Source of the DNA: Rhizobiaceae bacterium MnEN-MB40S
GTDB lineage: Bacteria > Pseudomonadota > Alphaproteobacteria > Rhizobiales > Rhizobiaceae
NCBI GenBank assembly: GCA_024343425.1
Contig: BRLC01000003.1
Span: 372,001-436,000 of the forward strand
Reading direction: 5' to 3'
Length of the DNA stretch: 64,000 nt
The translations under genes were made by a program, and so were the position numbers. Below the pieces are notes generated by a model. That model had not been told where the DNA came from, did no database searches, and saw nothing but the letters and a program-made list of their open reading frames with translations. Positions 51,436-60,949 of the stretch are shown here, piece after piece. Numbering within the stretch: position 1 is the first letter of the stretch; every line of letters begins with the position of its first letter.

Positions 51436-51657
51436 ATGAAAAAGCTTCTTCTCGCAACCGGCGTATCCATCCTCTCCATGGCGGCAGTCGCCGGAGCGGT
51501 CGAATATTCGGCAGCCGACGCCAATGGCGACGGTCAGGTGACGCTTATGGAAGCGCAGGCCGTCCTGCCGGAAGCATCTGTCGAGATGATCGCCGCCGCC
51601 GATCTCAATGGCGACGGAATTCTGACTTCAACCGAGTTCGAAGCGCTCGCCCAGTAG
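51436..51657 (+). CDS. Exported two-EF-hand protein
   Basis: A 73-residue protein. A signal peptide (about 1-21, ending AGA) is followed by two calcium-binding EF-hand loops, DANGDGQVTLME and DLNGDGILTSTE, with Asp at position 1, Asp/Asn at 3, Asp at 5 and Glu at 12. It would bind one or two calcium ions in the periplasm. AAAGGAG lies before the ATG. A strong terminator follows. Function beyond calcium binding is unknown. Confidence 0.85.
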   Translation: MKKLLLATGVSILSMAAVAGAVEYSAADANGDGQVTLMEAQAVLPEASVEMIAAADLNGDGILTSTEFEALAQ

Positions 51658-51723
51658 GCTGATACATAGCCGCGCACACCTCTCAGGGCGCACCGCTGAC
51701 GCGTGCGCGGCCGCGCTTCGAGC

Positions 51724-51757
51724 ATCCCCGCCATGCTTCCCCGTGGCGGGGATTTTT
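51724..51757 (+). terminator. Rho-independent terminator
   Basis: ATCCCCGCCA (51724-51733) pairs perfectly with TGGCGGGGAT (51744-51753), followed by a T-run. It ends the EF-hand transcript and, in reverse, lies 20 bases beyond the lepA stop. Confidence 0.85.
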
Positions 51758-51779
51758 AATATGGGCGGCGGCGGTCCGG

Positions 51780-53600
51780 CTAATTGTCTTTCATCTTCAG
51801 CGCGGCGATGAACGCTTCCTGCGGAATCTCCACCTTGCCGAACTGGCGCATGCGCTTTTTGCCGGCTTTCTGCTTTTCCAGCAGCTTGCGTTTGCGGGTG
51901 GCGTCGCCGCCATAGCATTTCGCCGTGACATCCTTGCGCAGGGCCGCGATCGTCTCGCGGGCGATCACCGTGCCGCCGATCGCCGCCTGCACCGGGATTT
52001 TGAACATGTGGCGTGGGATCAACTCCTTGAGCCGCTCGCACATGTCCCGACCGCGCTTTTCCGCGGCGCTGCGATGCACCAGCATGGACAGCGCGTCCAC
52101 CGGCTCGCCATTCACCAAAATCGACATCTTGACGAGATTGCCTGGCCGGTAATCGGTGATCTGGTAGTCGAAGGAGGCGTATCCGCGCGAAATCGACTTC
52201 AGACGGTCATAGAAATCGAAGACGACTTCGTTGAGCGGCAAATCGTAGGTGAGCATCGCCCGGCTGCCGACATAGGTCATCTCCACCTGGATGCCGCGGC
52301 GATCCTGACAGAGCTTGAGGATTGCGCCCAGATGCTCGTCGGGCGTCAGAATCGTCGCGCGGATCCACGGTTCGTGAATTTCCGCGATCTTGACGACGTC
52401 GGGCATGTCGGCGGGATTGTGCAATTCGCGTTTCGATCCGTCCGTCATGACGAGTTCGTAGACGACGGATGGCGCGGTCGCGATCAGATCGAGATCGAAT
52501 TCGCGCTCCAGCCGCTCCTGGATGATCTCCAGATGCAGCAGGCCGAGAAAGCCACACCGAAAGCCGAAGCCGAGCGCTGCGGAAGACTCCATCTCGAAGG
52601 AGAAGCTGGCGTCATTGAGCCTGAGTTTGCCCATGGCGGACCGCAGGTCCTCGAAATCGGCGGCGTCGACCGGGAAAAGGCCGCAAAAGACCACCGGCTG
52701 CGCCGGCTTGAAGCCCGGCAGCATCTTTGCCGTCGGCCGCTTGTCCTCGGTGATGGTGTCGCCGACGCGGGTGTCGGCCACCTCCTTGATGGACGCGGTG
52801 ATGAATCCGATCTCGCCGGGGCCAAGCGCCTCGACCGCGGCCATTTTCGGCGTCATGACGCCGACGCGATCAACAGGATAGCGCGCGCCTGTGCCCATCA
52901 TGCGGATGGTCTGGCCCTTTTTCAGCTCGCCATCGATGACCCGCACCAGAACGATGACGCCGAGATAGGCGTCGTACCAGCTATCAACCAGCAGCGCCTT
53001 CAAAGGGGCGTCGGAATCGCCTTCCTTCGGCGGCGGAAGCCGATTGACGATCGCTTCCAGCACCTCCGGCATACCCTGGCCGGTCTTGGCGGAAATCTCG
53101 ACCGCGTCGGACGCGTCGAGCCCGATCACCTCTTCGATCTGCGCCTTGACGCGCTCGGGATCGGCGGCCGGCAGGTCGATCTTGTTGAGCACAGTGACGA
53201 TCTCGTGATCGTTGTCGATCGCCTGATAGACATTGGCGAGCGTCTGGGCCTCGACGCCCTGACTGGCGTCGACCACCAGCAGCGAGCCCTCGCAGGCCGA
53301 CAGGCAGCGCGACACCTCGTAGGCGAAGTCGACATGGCCCGGCGTGTCCATGAGGTTCAGCACATAGTCCTCGCCATCGCGCGCGCGATAGTGCAGGCGC
53401 ACGGTCTGCGCCTTGATGGTGATGCCGCGCTCGCGCTCGATGTCCATGCTGTCGAGCAGCTGGTCCGACATTTCGCGCTCGGCGACGCCGCCCGTCATCT
53501 GGATCAGACGATCGGCGACCGTCGATTTGCCGTGGTCGATATGCGCGACAATCGAGAAATTGCGGATATGGGAAAGCGGAGTGCGGTTCGGTGCAGTCAT
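51780..53600 (-). CDS. lepA: Elongation factor 4 (LepA), ribosome back-translocase GTPase
   Basis: A 606-residue translational GTPase of full family length. G1 is AHIDHGKST (18-26), G3 DTPGHVDF, G4 NKID and the LepA-specific C-terminal domain is complete ([42 protein letters not shown]). It binds ribosomes and GTP and affects stalled or early elongation. It stands alone on the minus strand, followed by a convergent terminator. Confidence 0.98.
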   Translation of the reverse strand: MTAPNRTPLSHIRNFSIVAHIDHGKSTVADRLIQMTGGVAEREMSDQLLDSMDIERERGITIKAQTVRLHYRARDGEDYVLNLMDTPGHVDFAYEVSRCLSACEGSLLVVDASQGVEAQTLANVYQAIDNDHEIVTVLNKIDLPAADPERVKAQIEEVIGLDASDAVEISAKTGQGMPEVLEAIVNRLPPPKEGDSDAPLKALLVDSWYDAYLGVIVLVRVIDGELKKGQTIRMMGTGARYPVDRVGVMTPKMAAVEALGPGEIGFITASIKEVADTRVGDTITEDKRPTAKMLPGFKPAQPVVFCGLFPVDAADFEDLRSAMGKLRLNDASFSFEMESSAALGFGFRCGFLGLLHLEIIQERLEREFDLDLIATAPSVVYELVMTDGSKRELHNPADMPDVVKIAEIHEPWIRATILTPDEHLGAILKLCQDRRGIQVEMTYVGSRAMLTYDLPLNEVVFDFYDRLKSISRGYASFDYQITDYRPGNLVKMSILVNGEPVDALSMLVHRSAAEKRGRDMCERLKELIPRHMFKIPVQAAIGGTVIARETIAALRKDVTAKCYGGDATRKRKLLEKQKAGKKRMRQFGKVEIPQEAFIAALKMKDN

Positions 53601-53670
53601 GGAACTGCCCTATAGTCATTTCCCGTGCGGCTGAAAAGCGATTTTAATCCGGCGACGCACGGCGAGGACG

Positions 53671-54534
53671 CTAGCGATCGTCGGTAATAGCCACGTTCCC
53701 GCCATCGGGGATCAGGCTGGTCTCGCCATTGCTGTCATTCGGCTCCCAATGCAGGTTCTTGTAATCGAAACCATGTTGCAGCGTTGGTTTCACGATCTTG
53801 AAATAAGGCGACAGGTCGAAATCGCGCGGGGCGTAGAGCGAATGATGCCGGATATGAAGGATTTCCTGCTGCGAATAGGCGGAGGCGGCCGACGCCTGCC
53901 CCTTGACGCGGGTAATCTCCGGCAGAATGGGATACTGGATCGACTGGAACGCCTGCGCGATCAGAGAGGAACAGATCGCGCGCGTCGGATCTCCGGAGCC
54001 CAGCGACAGCATGCGGCGGCGCCAGCGCACAGGAACCGGCGGCGTCGGCAGGAAATAGCGCAGCATGTCGATAATGTTGCGGGTATCGTATTTCAGGCCG
54101 AGTTTCGAGATCATGAAGGACAGGACCGCGCGCCGGTCGTCGCCCGTCAGCCCCACGGGCCGGCAGATCCGGGTGTTGTAGGTTTCGTATTTGGCAAGAG
54201 GCACGGCGACACAGCCTTCGCCGAGATTGACCTCGATGAGCTGCGGCCGGTCGCCGCCGTTCTCAGGCGCCGGTAGTTCATCTCCGACAAAGATCGCCGA
54301 GTGGGACCATGTCGACTGGGTCAGATACTTGATTGCAGCCGAAATCTTCTGGTTGCCTTCAATCAGCAGCACATCGCCTGGAACCAGCGATCGCTCCAGT
54401 GTTTCGGGATCGGACGGCGTATAGGGTTGATAACCCGATGTCTCGCTCTGCAGCCGCGCCGCGACCATCCGGCCGAGACGATCCAGCAACGTGTCCTTGG
54501 CAATGGCGGCGGAACTCCCGGTCATGGCGTACAC
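53671..54534 (-). CDS. YiiX-like papain-fold hydrolase
   Basis: A 287-residue protein with a permuted NlpC/P60 (YiiX/YebB-like) fold. The opening LVPGDVLLIEGNQKISAAIK leads into WSHSAIFVG, whose His is one catalytic residue, and AICSSLIAQAF holds the candidate catalytic Cys near residue 190. No signal peptide is apparent. Such enzymes cleave amide or lipid-linked bonds; substrate unknown. Starts at 54534 and 54525 are possible. It is divergent from mbfA. Confidence 0.75.
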   Translation of the reverse strand: MYAMTGSSAAIAKDTLLDRLGRMVAARLQSETSGYQPYTPSDPETLERSLVPGDVLLIEGNQKISAAIKYLTQSTWSHSAIFVGDELPAPENGGDRPQLIEVNLGEGCVAVPLAKYETYNTRICRPVGLTGDDRRAVLSFMISKLGLKYDTRNIIDMLRYFLPTPPVPVRWRRRMLSLGSGDPTRAICSSLIAQAFQSIQYPILPEITRVKGQASAASAYSQQEILHIRHHSLYAPRDFDLSPYFKIVKPTLQHGFDYKNLHWEPNDSNGETSLIPDGGNVAITDDR

Positions 54535-54622
54535 TAAATGACGCCTGCGCCATTATTTCAAGTCAGTTGCATTTGGCGCGGCATGTCATGGGGCGCTTGA
54601 CGCGGACTTCACAATTCCTATT

Positions 54623-54637
54623 TTAGAATTATTCTAA
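54623..54637. promoter_or_regulatory. Irr box (iron control element) upstream of mbfA
   Basis: TTAGAATTATTCTAA is a perfect inverted repeat (TTAGAA-N3-TTCTAA) matching the rhizobial Irr-binding element TTTAGAA-N3-TTCTAAA except at the last base. It lies 16 bases before the mbfA start, so Irr bound under low iron should repress transcription, as known for mbfA in Agrobacterium and Bradyrhizobium. Confidence 0.85.
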
Positions 54638-54653
54638 TCTAGGAAACGTTGCC

Positions 54654-55637
54654 ATGCTAAGCAGGCTGACCGGCGCTTTGCGCCGCGACTTTTCAAGCTT
54701 GAGCGAACAGGAGATCCTCGCGCTCGCCATCTCTTCGGAAGAGGATGACGGGCGCATCTACCTCGCCTACGCCGAATTCCTGCGCGAGAACTATCCCGGT
54801 TCGGCCGCAATCTTCGAGGAGATGGCGGCGGAAGAAGACGGACATCGCCGGCGCCTGATCGATCTCTATCGCAAGCGTTTCGGCGAGCGCATCCTGCTCA
54901 TCCGCCGCGACCATGTGCGCGGCTATTACGAGCGCCGACCGCTGTGGCTGGCGAAAACGCTGTCCATCGACGCCATCCGCAGCGAGGCGGAGCGGATGGA
55001 AGCCCAGGCCGCCCGGTTTTACCGGGAAGCGGCGAAGCGCACGCAAGACGCGGCGACGCGAAAACTTCTGGGAGATCTGGCGCAAGAGGAGGAGAAGCAC
55101 GAGACGAAGGCCTTGCTGCTGGCGGCGGAACACGCGCCGGATGACGTGCGCGAAAAGGAATCCAAGCAGGAACGCCGACAGATGATCCTGACCTATATCC
55201 AGCCCGGCCTCGCCGGATTGATGGACGGCTCGGTGTCGACGCTGGCGCCGATCTTCGCGGCAGCGTTCGCCACCGGCGACACCTGGCAGACCTTCCTCGT
55301 CGGCCTCGCCGCATCGGTGGGCGCCGGCATCTCCATGGGCTTTACGGAGGTCGCCTCCGACGACGGCGTCATTTCGGGCCGCGGCGCGCCGATCAAGCGG
55401 GGATTTGCGACCGGAATCATGACCACGCTGGGCGGCCTTGGCCATGCGCTGCCCTACCTGATCCCGCATTTCTACACGGCGACGGCGATCGCAATCGTGC
55501 TCGTAGTCTGCGAATTGTGGGCGATCAGCTGGATCCAGCACCGGTTCATGGAGACGCCCTGGTCGCGCGCGATCTTCCAGGTTGTGCTTGGCGGCGCGCT
55601 GGTCTTCGCGGCGGGTCTGGCGATCGGCACGGCATAA
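54654..55637 (+). CDS. mbfA: Membrane-bound ferritin-like iron exporter
   Basis: A 327-residue fusion. Residues 1-165 are a ferritin/rubrerythrin-like diiron domain with EEMAAEEDGHRRRL and DLAQEEEKHETKA as the Glu/His helices. Residues about 170-327 are a VIT1/CCC1-type membrane domain (QPGLAGLMDGSVSTLAPIFA; GISMGFTEVASDDG). MbfA senses or oxidises cytosolic ferrous iron and exports it, protecting against iron and peroxide stress. The length equals the known proteins. An Irr box overlaps its promoter. Confidence 0.94.
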   Translation: MLSRLTGALRRDFSSLSEQEILALAISSEEDDGRIYLAYAEFLRENYPGSAAIFEEMAAEEDGHRRRLIDLYRKRFGERILLIRRDHVRGYYERRPLWLAKTLSIDAIRSEAERMEAQAARFYREAAKRTQDAATRKLLGDLAQEEEKHETKALLLAAEHAPDDVREKESKQERRQMILTYIQPGLAGLMDGSVSTLAPIFAAAFATGDTWQTFLVGLAASVGAGISMGFTEVASDDGVISGRGAPIKRGFATGIMTTLGGLGHALPYLIPHFYTATAIAIVLVVCELWAISWIQHRFMETPWSRAIFQVVLGGALVFAAGLAIGTA

Positions 55638-55719
55638 TGGCGCAAGAAACGCGCGGCATTTGTCGCGCGCCCATTCCTGTGCGACGGTGCGGCAGCATGC
55701 ATCCGAAGAGGCTAAGCCC

Positions 55720-56544
55720 ATGCCACAACTCGTCGTCGACATTCCGCAATCGATCCTCGACGCGCTTGAAGAGCACTGCGCGCAAAGCGGAGAAACGTCT
55801 GACCATGCGATCGCACGCGCATTGGCCGACGCGCTTCAGCTCGACCATGGCACGCTGTTTCAGGTCTCGACCTCCGGCGCGCTCATCGAAGGCGTATCGG
55901 GTGATGCGGTTTCGATCGCCGCACTGAAGGAGCATGGCGACTTCGGGATCGGCACATTCACCGGTTTCGACGGGGAGATGGTCGCGCTGGACGGACGCTA
56001 TTTCCGCGTCGCCGGGGATGGATCGGTGAACGAAGCAGCGGATGAGACAATGACCCCTTTCGCCGTCGTCACGCACTTCGCGCCCAGGCAGTCAGCGCGG
56101 CTCGCGCGCTTCGAGACGATGGCCGAGCTCGAAGCACACCTCGACACCCTGCGCGACTCCGACAACCACTTTTTCGCCGTCAGACTTGACGGAGAGTTTT
56201 CGAGGATTCAAACGCGCTCTGTCTCGAAAACGCCTGTTGGCCAGTCATTGTCGGTTGCGGCGGAACATCAGAGCATATTCGCCTATGAGGGCGTTTCGGG
56301 CGCGCTGATCGGCTTCTGGACGCCGGCCTACGCCAAAACGGTCAATATTGCCGGCTGGCACATCCATTTCATATCCGACGACAGATCGAAAGGCGGCCAC
56401 CTGCTCGATTGCGCGGCGGACGGCTTGGAATGCCAGATAGAGGCGCTGAATGATTTCCGCATCGCCATTCCCGAAACCACCGCTTTCCTCAAAGCGCAAC
56501 TGACGGGTGATCCAACGGAAGCGCTCGACAAGGCCGAACATTAG
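55720..56544 (+). CDS. budA: Acetolactate decarboxylase with N-terminal ribbon-helix-helix-like segment
   Basis: A 274-residue protein. Residues 46-265 are alpha-acetolactate decarboxylase, which makes acetoin from 2-acetolactate: FQVSTSGALIEGVSGDAV, GDFGIGTFTGFDGEMVALDG and the zinc ligands His214, His216 (AGWHIHF) and His227 (GGHLLD), with the family's +2/+11 spacing. Residues 1-42 (LVVDIPQSILDALEEHCAQS, then HAIARALADAL) have the strand-helix-helix pattern of a CopG-type DNA-binding domain and are not part of usual BudA. ATG 55720 is the only good start. No acetolactate synthase or LysR activator of a butanediol operon is adjacent. Confidence 0.85.
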   Translation: MPQLVVDIPQSILDALEEHCAQSGETSDHAIARALADALQLDHGTLFQVSTSGALIEGVSGDAVSIAALKEHGDFGIGTFTGFDGEMVALDGRYFRVAGDGSVNEAADETMTPFAVVTHFAPRQSARLARFETMAELEAHLDTLRDSDNHFFAVRLDGEFSRIQTRSVSKTPVGQSLSVAAEHQSIFAYEGVSGALIGFWTPAYAKTVNIAGWHIHFISDDRSKGGHLLDCAADGLECQIEALNDFRIAIPETTAFLKAQLTGDPTEALDKAEH

Positions 56545-56549
56545 AAGTG

Positions 56550-59500
56550 TCAAACTCCCGCGCTTTCCAGTTCGCGGTTGAGGCGTTCGGTTTCGTGCGC
56601 CTTGGTCTTGGTGAATCTGGCGAAGACGAGATAGGCGACAGGCGTCAGGAACAGCGTGGCGGCCGTGGCGAGGCCCAGCCCGCCAACGATCACCCAGCCG
56701 AGCGACACGCGCGCTTCGGCGCCGGCGCCGACGGCCAGAACCAGCGGCAGACCGCCAAGCACGGTGGAAATCATGGTCATCATCACCGGTCGCAACCTCC
56801 GGATCGCGGCTTCCTCGATCGCGTCGCGCACCGAGCGGCCCTCGTCGCGAAGCTGGTTGGCGAATTCGACGATCAGGATGCCGTTCTTGGCCATGATCCC
56901 GACCAGCAATACGAGCCCTATCTGGCTGTAGACATTGAGGCTGGTGCCCGTGAACCACATGGCGAACACCGCGCAGGCAAGCCCGAGCGGCACCGTGAAC
57001 ATGATGATCAGCGCGCTTATGAAGCTCTCGAACTGGGCGGCGAGCACCAACAGGACGACGACAATCGCGAACAGGAACGTCCGCCCGATATTGCCTGACG
57101 TCTCGTTGAGCGTCGCCGCCTCCGCCAGCGGTATGATGCGCATGCCGGTGGACAGATGCGGCCGGGCCATGCGTTCGGCTTCGGCCAGCGCGACGCCAAG
57201 CGAGAAATCAGGATCCAGATTGGCCGTTATCGACACCGAACGCATTTTCTGTTCGCGGCCAAGCTCCGGAGCCACCGCCATTTCCTCAAGGCTCGAAATC
57301 GCCGACATGGGCACCGTGCGGCCGTCCCCGGTCTTGAGGAAGATATTTTCCAGATCAGTCGGATCGTTGATCGGATTGCCGGTCGAGATCACCTTGATTT
57401 CCACGGCGCGATCCTTGACGAAAACCGTCCCGATGCTGCGGCCGTCGAGCATCGCCTGGATTACGGGCGCTAGCCCGTCAATGTCGATGTCGAGCATTGC
57501 AGCGCGCTCGCGATCCACCGAAATCAGCAATTGCTGCTGGTTGGTTTCATAGGAAAGCTGGACGCGGCTGAAACGCGGATCATCTTCCATCTCGCGAATA
57601 ACGGCTTCCGCGCTCCTGGCCAGCTGGTCGTAGTCGTCGCCGGCGATTGCGAATTGCAAGCCCGATCCGGCGCCGCGGATGCCCAGACTGTTGGGCTGAA
57701 TTGTGAAAGCGCGCAAGCCCGGCACCTGACCCAGCAGACCGTTGACCTCGTTGGCGATTTCCTGCTGGCTGCGTTTGCGCTCATCCCAGGGGGCGAGGGT
57801 CATGACCAGGAAGGCGTTGTTCGCCTTGCCGCCGCGGCCCGCCAGCGAAAACACATTCAGCGCCTCGCCGCTGTCCTGCAGCGGTTTGACGAGGGCTTCG
57901 ATCTGCTTGAGGCGCGACGAGGTGTAGTCAAGGCTGACGCCTTGCGGCGCGGTAATCGACAGGATGACGATCGACCGGTCTTCAGGCGGCGTTAGCTCCT
58001 GCCTGAGGCCCGTGAACACCGGATAGGCGATTGCGGCGAGCAGCACGGCGACGCCGATGACGACGATCGGCATTCGCAGGCAGGCGCCAAGCATCTTTGC
58101 GTAGATATTCGCGCAGAATTCGCCAAAGCGGGCGATCGGGCCAGGCGTCTGTTGCTTTTCGGCGTCGCTCGGATCCACGGCCTTGAGCAGCCTTGAAGCA
58201 AGCATCGGACACAGCGATAGCGCCACGACGGACGAGATCAGCACGGCGATCGTCAGCACGAAGCCGAATTCGCGGAACAGCCCGCCGGTCTTGCCCGGCA
58301 GAAACGAAATCGGCACGAAGACGGCCGCCAGCGTCGCGGTCGTTGTGATGACAGCGAAAAACACCTGGCGGGCGCCCACTACCGCCGCGGCTCTGGGGCC
58401 AAGGCCGCGATTGCGCTGGGTGACGATGTTCTCGAGCACGACGATCGCGTCGTCGACGACCATTCCGGTCGCCAGCACAAGGGCAAGCAGGGTCAGGATG
58501 TTGATCGAAAGGCCGGCGAGCCAGATGCCGGCGACCGCGCCGATCAGCGCCACGGGCAGGGTGATCGCCGGGATGATGGTCGCCCGCATATTGAGAAGGA
58601 AGAGATAGATGACTGCAATGACGATAAGGATCGCCAAAAGCAGCGACTTGACCACTTCCTCGATTGAGGCGCTGATGAAGGTCGCGTCGTCGCTGGTGAC
58701 GCGGATATCGACGTCCGGCGGGAGGACGTCCCTGATCTCGTCGACGGCGGCCCGGACGGCTTCGGATATATCAAGCGTGTTCGATCCGGCCTGACGCACC
58801 ACGCCAAGCCCGATGCCCGCCCTGCCATTGGCGCGCAGGGTGGAATCGCCGGGGTCTGGACCGTAGGAGATGACCGCAACATCCGACAGCTTGGTCTTGT
58901 CGGACAGCATCGTCGCATCGAATTCCTCGGTCGAGTCGATCGCGGCGGAAGCGCGCACGACAATGTCCTGGCTGGAGCTCGTGAGCGATCCGGCCGGCGC
59001 GTCGAAGGCTGCCGAATTGAGGGCCGACGCCAGGTCGCCGACCGTCAGGCCGCGGCTTGCAAGCCGGTTCGGATCGACATCGATGCGGAAGATCTTGTCC
59101 CGATCGCCATAGACATAAACGTCGGCGACTCCCGGAATGGCCGTCAATCGGTCGAGCACATCGTCCTCGACCAGGATCGTCATGTCCTGGACCGTCAGCG
59201 CGTCCGACGTCACGGCGATCCGCATCACCGCCTGGGCGTTGTCGTCCGCCTTGATGACGCGCACCTCGTCGATATCGTCCGGCAGGTCTCGCGAAATACG
59301 GCTGATGGCGTCTTTCAGATCGTTGGCGGCGACATTGATGTCGACGGTTTCGTTGAATTCCACGGTCACTCTGCTGCGGCCAAGCGACGATGTGGACGAA
59401 ATAGAACGCACGCCGGGCACGCGTCCGGCGGCGCCTTCGATGCGCGCGGTAATCTCCCTGTCGATGGTTTCGGGCGCCGCGCCGCTATAGTCTGTCCTTA

Positions 59501-59675
59501 CGGTGACCACCGGACTGTCGACCTCCGGCAATTCGCGGATTTCGACGCCGAAGAGCGCGGCAACGCCGCCAACGAGAATGAGCAGATTGATAACGGTCGC
59601 GAGCACCGGCCGTCGCACGAACAGCGCGGTGAAGCCGCCGCTGTCTGATTTCTTGTCGTTCTCGTTCCTGTCCAC
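56550..59675 (-). CDS. RND efflux pump inner-membrane subunit
   Basis: A 1041-residue resistance-nodulation-division transporter with twelve helices and two large periplasmic loops. Hallmarks: FVRRPVLATVINLLILVGG at the start, GMVVDDAIVVLENI with the proton-relay Asp pair in helix 4 (near 410), VFVPISFLPGKTGGLFREF, and KNGILIVEFANQLRDEG in the second half. GTG start immediately after the TAG of the adaptor gene. It pumps hydrophobic or amphipathic compounds with the adaptor at 59676. No outer-membrane protein or local repressor is next to it. Confidence 0.94.
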   Translation of the reverse strand: MDRNENDKKSDSGGFTALFVRRPVLATVINLLILVGGVAALFGVEIRELPEVDSPVVTVRTDYSGAAPETIDREITARIEGAAGRVPGVRSISSTSSLGRSRVTVEFNETVDINVAANDLKDAISRISRDLPDDIDEVRVIKADDNAQAVMRIAVTSDALTVQDMTILVEDDVLDRLTAIPGVADVYVYGDRDKIFRIDVDPNRLASRGLTVGDLASALNSAAFDAPAGSLTSSSQDIVVRASAAIDSTEEFDATMLSDKTKLSDVAVISYGPDPGDSTLRANGRAGIGLGVVRQAGSNTLDISEAVRAAVDEIRDVLPPDVDIRVTSDDATFISASIEEVVKSLLLAILIVIAVIYLFLLNMRATIIPAITLPVALIGAVAGIWLAGLSINILTLLALVLATGMVVDDAIVVLENIVTQRNRGLGPRAAAVVGARQVFFAVITTTATLAAVFVPISFLPGKTGGLFREFGFVLTIAVLISSVVALSLCPMLASRLLKAVDPSDAEKQQTPGPIARFGEFCANIYAKMLGACLRMPIVVIGVAVLLAAIAYPVFTGLRQELTPPEDRSIVILSITAPQGVSLDYTSSRLKQIEALVKPLQDSGEALNVFSLAGRGGKANNAFLVMTLAPWDERKRSQQEIANEVNGLLGQVPGLRAFTIQPNSLGIRGAGSGLQFAIAGDDYDQLARSAEAVIREMEDDPRFSRVQLSYETNQQQLLISVDRERAAMLDIDIDGLAPVIQAMLDGRSIGTVFVKDRAVEIKVISTGNPINDPTDLENIFLKTGDGRTVPMSAISSLEEMAVAPELGREQKMRSVSITANLDPDFSLGVALAEAERMARPHLSTGMRIIPLAEAATLNETSGNIGRTFLFAIVVVLLVLAAQFESFISALIIMFTVPLGLACAVFAMWFTGTSLNVYSQIGLVLLVGIMAKNGILIVEFANQLRDEGRSVRDAIEEAAIRRLRPVMMTMISTVLGGLPLVLAVGAGAEARVSLGWVIVGGLGLATAATLFLTPVAYLVFARFTKTKAHETERLNRELESAGV

Positions 59676-60839
59676 CTAGGAGCCTCTGAAAACGGGCGAG
59701 CCGGTGTTTCGGGTGATTTCCAGATCGGAGCCCGGTCGCAGGCTCTGCAGACCTTCCGTCACGACCTCGTCGCCTTCCGCAACGTCGCCGGACACCAGCA
59801 CGTAGTCGGCGTTGCGCTGCAGGATCGACACCGGAACGCGATCGGACTTGCCGTCTTTCACCTTCCAGACATAGGGACCCGACGAACTCCACTGCACCGC
59901 AAGCGGATCGACAGCCGGGAAGTTCTCGCCCGGGAATTTCAGAACCACGCGGAAAGACATGCCGGGGCGCATGCGATCTTCCTCGTTATCAAGAATGGCG
60001 CGCACCTGGATGGTGCGGCTCGCCCTGTCGACGCGGCTGCCGACCGTGCTGACCTTGCCTTCAATCTGGACGCCCGGCAGCGCGATCGCGGTGACCTCCA
60101 CGGGCTGGTTCTGTCGTATCTGCAGGCTGAATCGCTCCGGAACCCAGAAATCGAGAAGAATGGAAGACCGGTCGTCTATGGTGACTATCTCGGTCTGTTG
60201 CGTGACATAATCCCCTGTTTCCGCCTCGATGAAGCCGACAATTCCGTCGATCGGCGCAATGACCGAGCGCCGCCTCAGCGCAAGTTCGGCCTCGCGCATG
60301 TCAAGCTCGGCGTTGTCGCGCTCGATCCGCGCGTCGATCAGCTGAACCTGGCTTGCGGCGCGGGCGGTCACGAGCTGTTCATAGCGTTTGACCTTTTCGT
60401 CCGCGACGTCGAACGCCAGCTTCGCCTGGTCACGCGCAATGGACTCCGTGTCGGAATCAAGTTCCGCCAGCAGGTCTCCCGCCTCGACCTTGTCGCCGGG
60501 CAGGACCAGAACCGCTTCAAGCACGCCCTCGGAGCGCGGCACCACTTTGACAGACCGGACGGCTTCGCCATCTCCGATCGCGCTGATCCTGTCATTGATC
60601 GCGGCGTTTCCGACCGTTGATGTGATGACAGGGCTGGGTTGACTGGCGCCGCGGCGCCGTGCGCCGCTATCCGCTTTTGCGTCCTGTCCATCTCCGTCGC
60701 CGGAAATCAGGGCGACGATCGATTGCGGCACACCGAAGTTCGTCAGTTTGCCGGCGGCCGATGCATCCAGTCTCGCCCAGGCGACCAGCGCAACAAGCAA
60801 CAGGCAAATCAGGAGCAGGGACTGCTTGAACCAGCTCAT
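59676..60839 (-). CDS. RND efflux membrane fusion protein
   Basis: A 387-residue adaptor. A hydrophobic N-terminal anchor (LLLICLLLVALVAWA, about 7-21) is followed by a lipoyl-like half EAVLVLPGDKVEAGDLLAEL, a helical hairpin (about 135-200), IAPIDGIVGFIEAETGDYV and beta-barrel domains. ATG 60839 is preferred; the frame is open to 60902 without family features. Its stop codon touches the GTG of the RND gene, so the two are coupled. Confidence 0.92.
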   Translation of the reverse strand: MSWFKQSLLLICLLLVALVAWARLDASAAGKLTNFGVPQSIVALISGDGDGQDAKADSGARRRGASQPSPVITSTVGNAAINDRISAIGDGEAVRSVKVVPRSEGVLEAVLVLPGDKVEAGDLLAELDSDTESIARDQAKLAFDVADEKVKRYEQLVTARAASQVQLIDARIERDNAELDMREAELALRRRSVIAPIDGIVGFIEAETGDYVTQQTEIVTIDDRSSILLDFWVPERFSLQIRQNQPVEVTAIALPGVQIEGKVSTVGSRVDRASRTIQVRAILDNEEDRMRPGMSFRVVLKFPGENFPAVDPLAVQWSSSGPYVWKVKDGKSDRVPVSILQRNADYVLVSGDVAEGDEVVTEGLQSLRPGSDLEITRNTGSPVFRGS

Positions 60840-60949
60840 CGTTTCTCCGAATTGGGGGCCGGCTTCCGGACGGCCGGTCGCCGTACCCCCATGATAGAGC
60901 AAATGCGCGCTTCGACCAGCAGAAAAGCGAAATTAAGGCCTGGGCAGCG

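Noticed and set aside
52008..53615. 535-codon open frame opposite lepA
   Set aside because: Antisense shadow of a certain, conserved gene; His/Arg/Asp-rich sequence with no family.
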